Source: an uncultured Pseudomonadota bacterium
GTDB lineage: Bacteria; Pseudomonadota; Gammaproteobacteria; Burkholderiales; Eutrophovitaceae
DNA: 16,779 bases
Assembly: GCA_937983055.1 (NCBI GenBank)
Contig: CALJLA010000150.1
Span: 1 to 16,779, forward strand
Direction of reading: 5' to 3'
Shown here one piece after another: positions 14,295 through 16,779 of the stretch (position 1 is the first letter of the stretch; each line of letters opens with the position of its first letter). The position numbers were made by a program, and so were the translations under genes. The notes beneath the pieces were generated by a model. The model was not told the DNA's origin and searched no databases. It saw only the letters and a list, made by a program, of their open reading frames with translations.

Positions 14295-16670
14295 TCAAGG
14301 CAGCCGCTCCACCTTGAGGTAGAGGGTGTAGTCACTGCCACCGTGAGCGCCGGTATCGGTAAAGTTCAGGGGAATGACACCCGCCGGCAGCGCGCCGGAG
14401 GGTCCATGCGCCAGTTCGCCGTCAGCGATCTCGCGCGTCACGAGCACAAGTCGCTCGGCGAATACGTGGGTTTTCGTGGTGCCTCTGCGCAATCCAATCG
14501 GACGGTCGCCGGTAATGTGCTCGTCGTCGCGAAGGGTCACTCCGGGGTTCACAACCGTGAGCGGCGACAGGCGCGCGCTGGTGGAAGCAGCCCGCGCGGC
14601 GCCGAATTGTTGAGTCATGAATGCGCGGATGTTGTCTCTCCATAATCCGAAGGATCCACGCCCGTCGTCCCACTCCCAGATGGACGGCGCAATAAGCAGC
14701 GCGTTGCCTCCGCTGGCAAGCTCGCCCTCCCACACCAGCAGCGGCAGATCGTTGCGTGTCGCGGGCCTCTGGCTGATGGCCGGATCGGGTTCGGGGTAGA
14801 CGTCGCCCGCCCGCAGCCCGCCGCTCGACCCTATGCTGCCGGCCAGCACCCGCGTCGCCTGCGGAAAGCCTGCCTTGTCGCCAAAGACCGGGCTGCGGAA
14901 AATTTCGTGTCGCACGAGCGTTGCCGTATCACGCTCGAAATGCGCAACGGCGGCCACGACGTACACTTCATCGCCTTTGCCGTCGATTTGAAGCGGGTCG
15001 TCGAGGCTGGCCCGGTCGACTCGAAATCCAGTGATCGAGATTCGGTAGCGAGCTCTTGCATCGACGGCGCCGGACGACAAATCACCACTGCTCGGGCTGC
15101 CCGATGCGCCCAGGGCAAGTCTTGCCACGGCCGGCTGCAGATCGTTGTAGACGCCCTTCGCATACACGGCGATGACTCGCCACTCGTGGCTGCCCGCCGG
15201 TAGATTGGGGATGGTGACGAGCGGATCCGGCGTTTGCAGCCGCTGAAGCCCGCTGCCTTCGGCGATGTAATGGGTGGCGCCGTCGATCGCGGTCCATTTG
15301 AGCTGGACCGCGTTTGGCGCGACCTGCGTCGCGGTGAGATCTTTCGGGTTGACCGGGTTGTGCGTGATCGCCCGCCTGATTTCGCTGCGACCGGTGCGCT
15401 TGTCCGGATAACGCGCCTCGACCCATACCTCATGCGCAAATCCGGGCGTCAGTCCGGCGATTTCGCCGCTCATCGGCGTGGCTGCGGTGCTGCTTGGGAT
15501 CTCCCGTGATTTCGCCGGCACCGTTTGTCCCTGCTCGAGCGCGTGAATCACGTAGCCGGCCGCGCCGTCTGCCTTTTGCCACTCGACCTTGATGGCAAAG
15601 ACCGAAACCGCGTTGCCCGCCCTGATGACCGGCCCGGGTGCATTGAGTCTCGAATCGTCGACCGGGGTGTCGCGTTTGCGGCCGGGCGCGGACGGCAGCG
15701 GCGCTGCGTCCACAGCAGCGGTCGACGTGGATTGGCCGGGTTGCTGGCCGCTGCCGATGGTGAATCGTCCTGCCAGTACCGGTTGCAGCTGCTGCGGCAT
15801 GAACACGTACACCCGTACCACCGCGCCGTCGCTGCCGCCGGCGTTCCGCGGCATCTCGATCTCGATCTGGTCGGTACCGACGCGTTTGCGCACGGTTGCG
15901 GATAGCGCGCCGGCCTGGCTCTGCGAATCGTCGTCGTTCGGGTACCAGACCACTGACACCCGCTCGGCCTTGCCGAACCCCGGGCCGCTGACGGTGACCA
16001 GGCTGTTCCATCTGCCTGACTCGGGCACCAGCTTGCCGGCCGCGGCCGCCGGCTGCCTGCCGGGACGCGCCGGTCGATCGGCAACCCCCGACTTCTTCGC
16101 GTCGGCCACCCCGTAGCACTGGAACTGCAGATCGACCAGCGTGACTTCGCCCTGCTTGTGCCGGCGTTCGCCGGTTTTCTCGCCGGGCTCGCAGCCGGCG
16201 GGACAGGGATTGGTCTTCGGGTCCAGGATGTCTGACCATCCGGTCCAGAAGGTGCCGCAGTTGGTCATCTTGATGGCGCGAGCCGCGGCAGGGGGTTGCG
16301 CGGCTCCGCTGGTGCCGGTCTGGTTCGCCGGCCTGTTGCCGACGTAAAGATCGTCCTCGGTTTCCGGCACTGCGCTGCCGGTGGCCGGTTTCGCGCGGTC
16401 CGCCGCGCGGCGCTCGCGCTGGATGATCAGGTCGTCGATATCGTCGTCATCGCCGGTCTGTGCCGCCAGCTGGATGTGCGAAGCTGGAATCGCGCCGACC
16501 CCTTCCGCGCCGGGCGGCGCCTCGGCCAGCGCGGCGAATGGCACTGCCGCCAGCGGCAACAGCAGAATCAGGGCGGCTGCTGCCATGAATGTCGCGGGCG
16601 CAGCATCATTCCTCGCGCCGGCCGCCGGTCCCCGCGGCGGAGAATCTGTCGCCTGTCGTCCTCGTCGCAT
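14295..16670 (-). CDS. Exported protein with IPT/TIG-like and two fibronectin III-like domains, function unknown
   Basis: First gene of the operon, 791 residues. After a long basic N-region comes a membrane-crossing signal (about 30-50, AAALILLLPLAAVPFAALAE), then an acidic stretch (GDDDDIDD, 73-80). A Cys-containing block follows (C138, C156, C160, C185, with NPCPAGCEPGEK). Residues about 212-305 resemble an IPT/TIG module (GRWNSLVTVSGPGFGKAERV). Residues 355-440 and 443-520 resemble two FN3 modules (VEWQKADGAAGYVIHALEQG; VQLKWTAIDGATHYIAEGSG). The final 250 residues (ITGFRVDRASLDDP; VYVVAAVAHFERDT; SIWEWDDGRGSFG) form a domain I cannot name. The ATG at 16670 has GGGAGG seven bases upstream; the internal ATG at residue 29 has none. 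IPT and FN3 modules usually mediate binding at the cell surface, so an adhesive or scaffold role is inference. The 109 bases upstream show no clear promoter. Confidence 0.8.
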   Translation of the reverse strand: MRRGRQATDSPPRGPAAGARNDAAPATFMAAAALILLLPLAAVPFAALAEAPPGAEGVGAIPASHIQLAAQTGDDDDIDDLIIQRERRAADRAKPATGSAVPETEDDLYVGNRPANQTGTSGAAQPPAAARAIKMTNCGTFWTGWSDILDPKTNPCPAGCEPGEKTGERRHKQGEVTLVDLQFQCYGVADAKKSGVADRPARPGRQPAAAAGKLVPESGRWNSLVTVSGPGFGKAERVSVVWYPNDDDSQSQAGALSATVRKRVGTDQIEIEMPRNAGGSDGAVVRVYVFMPQQLQPVLAGRFTIGSGQQPGQSTSTAAVDAAPLPSAPGRKRDTPVDDSRLNAPGPVIRAGNAVSVFAIKVEWQKADGAAGYVIHALEQGQTVPAKSREIPSSTAATPMSGEIAGLTPGFAHEVWVEARYPDKRTGRSEIRRAITHNPVNPKDLTATQVAPNAVQLKWTAIDGATHYIAEGSGLQRLQTPDPLVTIPNLPAGSHEWRVIAVYAKGVYNDLQPAVARLALGASGSPSSGDLSSGAVDARARYRISITGFRVDRASLDDPLQIDGKGDEVYVVAAVAHFERDTATLVRHEIFRSPVFGDKAGFPQATRVLAGSIGSSGGLRAGDVYPEPDPAISQRPATRNDLPLLVWEGELASGGNALLIAPSIWEWDDGRGSFGLWRDNIRAFMTQQFGAARAASTSARLSPLTVVNPGVTLRDDEHITGDRPIGLRRGTTKTHVFAERLVLVTREIADGELAHGPSGALPAGVIPLNFTDTGAHGGSDYTLYLKVERLP

Positions 16671-16779
16671 GACATGCCTCCCTTACCCGTGCCGCGACGG
16701 CTGAAGACGTCTGCGCGCCCAATCCCCGCCCGCGCGCCGCGCCGGGTCTCCACCGACACACGGTGGGCCAGCGGCACGC

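Noticed and set aside
16568..16777. A 69-codon minus-strand frame at the right edge as an upstream gene.
   Set aside because: It overlaps the IPT/FN3-like gene start in another frame, is strongly Arg-rich and shows no family features.

Overview
The window is GC-rich DNA from a Gram-negative bacterium. Outer-membrane porin, lipoprotein, Tat/Sec signal peptides and a TRAP transporter all point that way. Gene content and the high third-position GC suggest a proteobacterium, most likely an environmental betaproteobacterium; that placement is inference, since no rRNA or marker gene is present. Almost every gene is on the minus strand; only the pirin gene at 9778-10647 is on the plus strand. I see no RNA gene, CRISPR array or insertion sequence.

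Region 1 (1-3361) reads right to left: a porin of the phosphate-selective O/P type, an intrinsic terminator, then three overlapping genes: a periplasmic FMN-binding protein with the SGAT flavinylation motif, a PepSY-type membrane protein, and an ApbE flavin transferase that runs off the left edge. This is an extracytoplasmic flavin redox cassette: ApbE attaches FMN to the small protein and the membrane protein probably exchanges electrons with it. About 100 codons into ApbE the sequence changes, in frame, to a CxxCH heme-type sensor segment with different codon use. That is either an unusual fusion or a chimeric join.

Region 2 (3362-4060) is one gene for a membrane protein with a J-like domain that lacks the HPD motif.

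Region 3 (4151-8916) is a five-gene operon with 1-4 base overlaps throughout: two paralogous TRAP solute-binding proteins (one secreted, one a lipoprotein), a class III extradiol ring-cleavage dioxygenase, and the TRAP small and large membrane subunits. Uptake of an aromatic acid or its ring-cleavage product is the natural reading. Upstream lies a 314-base non-coding stretch with a 21-base inverted repeat and seven tandem 7-base units, then a carboxymuconolactone decarboxylase family gene (9231-9671) and a divergent pirin gene (9778-10647). Both could belong to the same aromatic catabolic theme.

Region 4 (10666-16670) is a three-gene minus-strand operon of exported proteins that I cannot name: a 791-residue protein with IPT/TIG-like and two fibronectin III-like modules, a 447-residue two-part beta-rich protein, and a 727-residue TPR protein. 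It is the part of the window most likely to hold an undescribed system, probably a cell-envelope or surface assembly.
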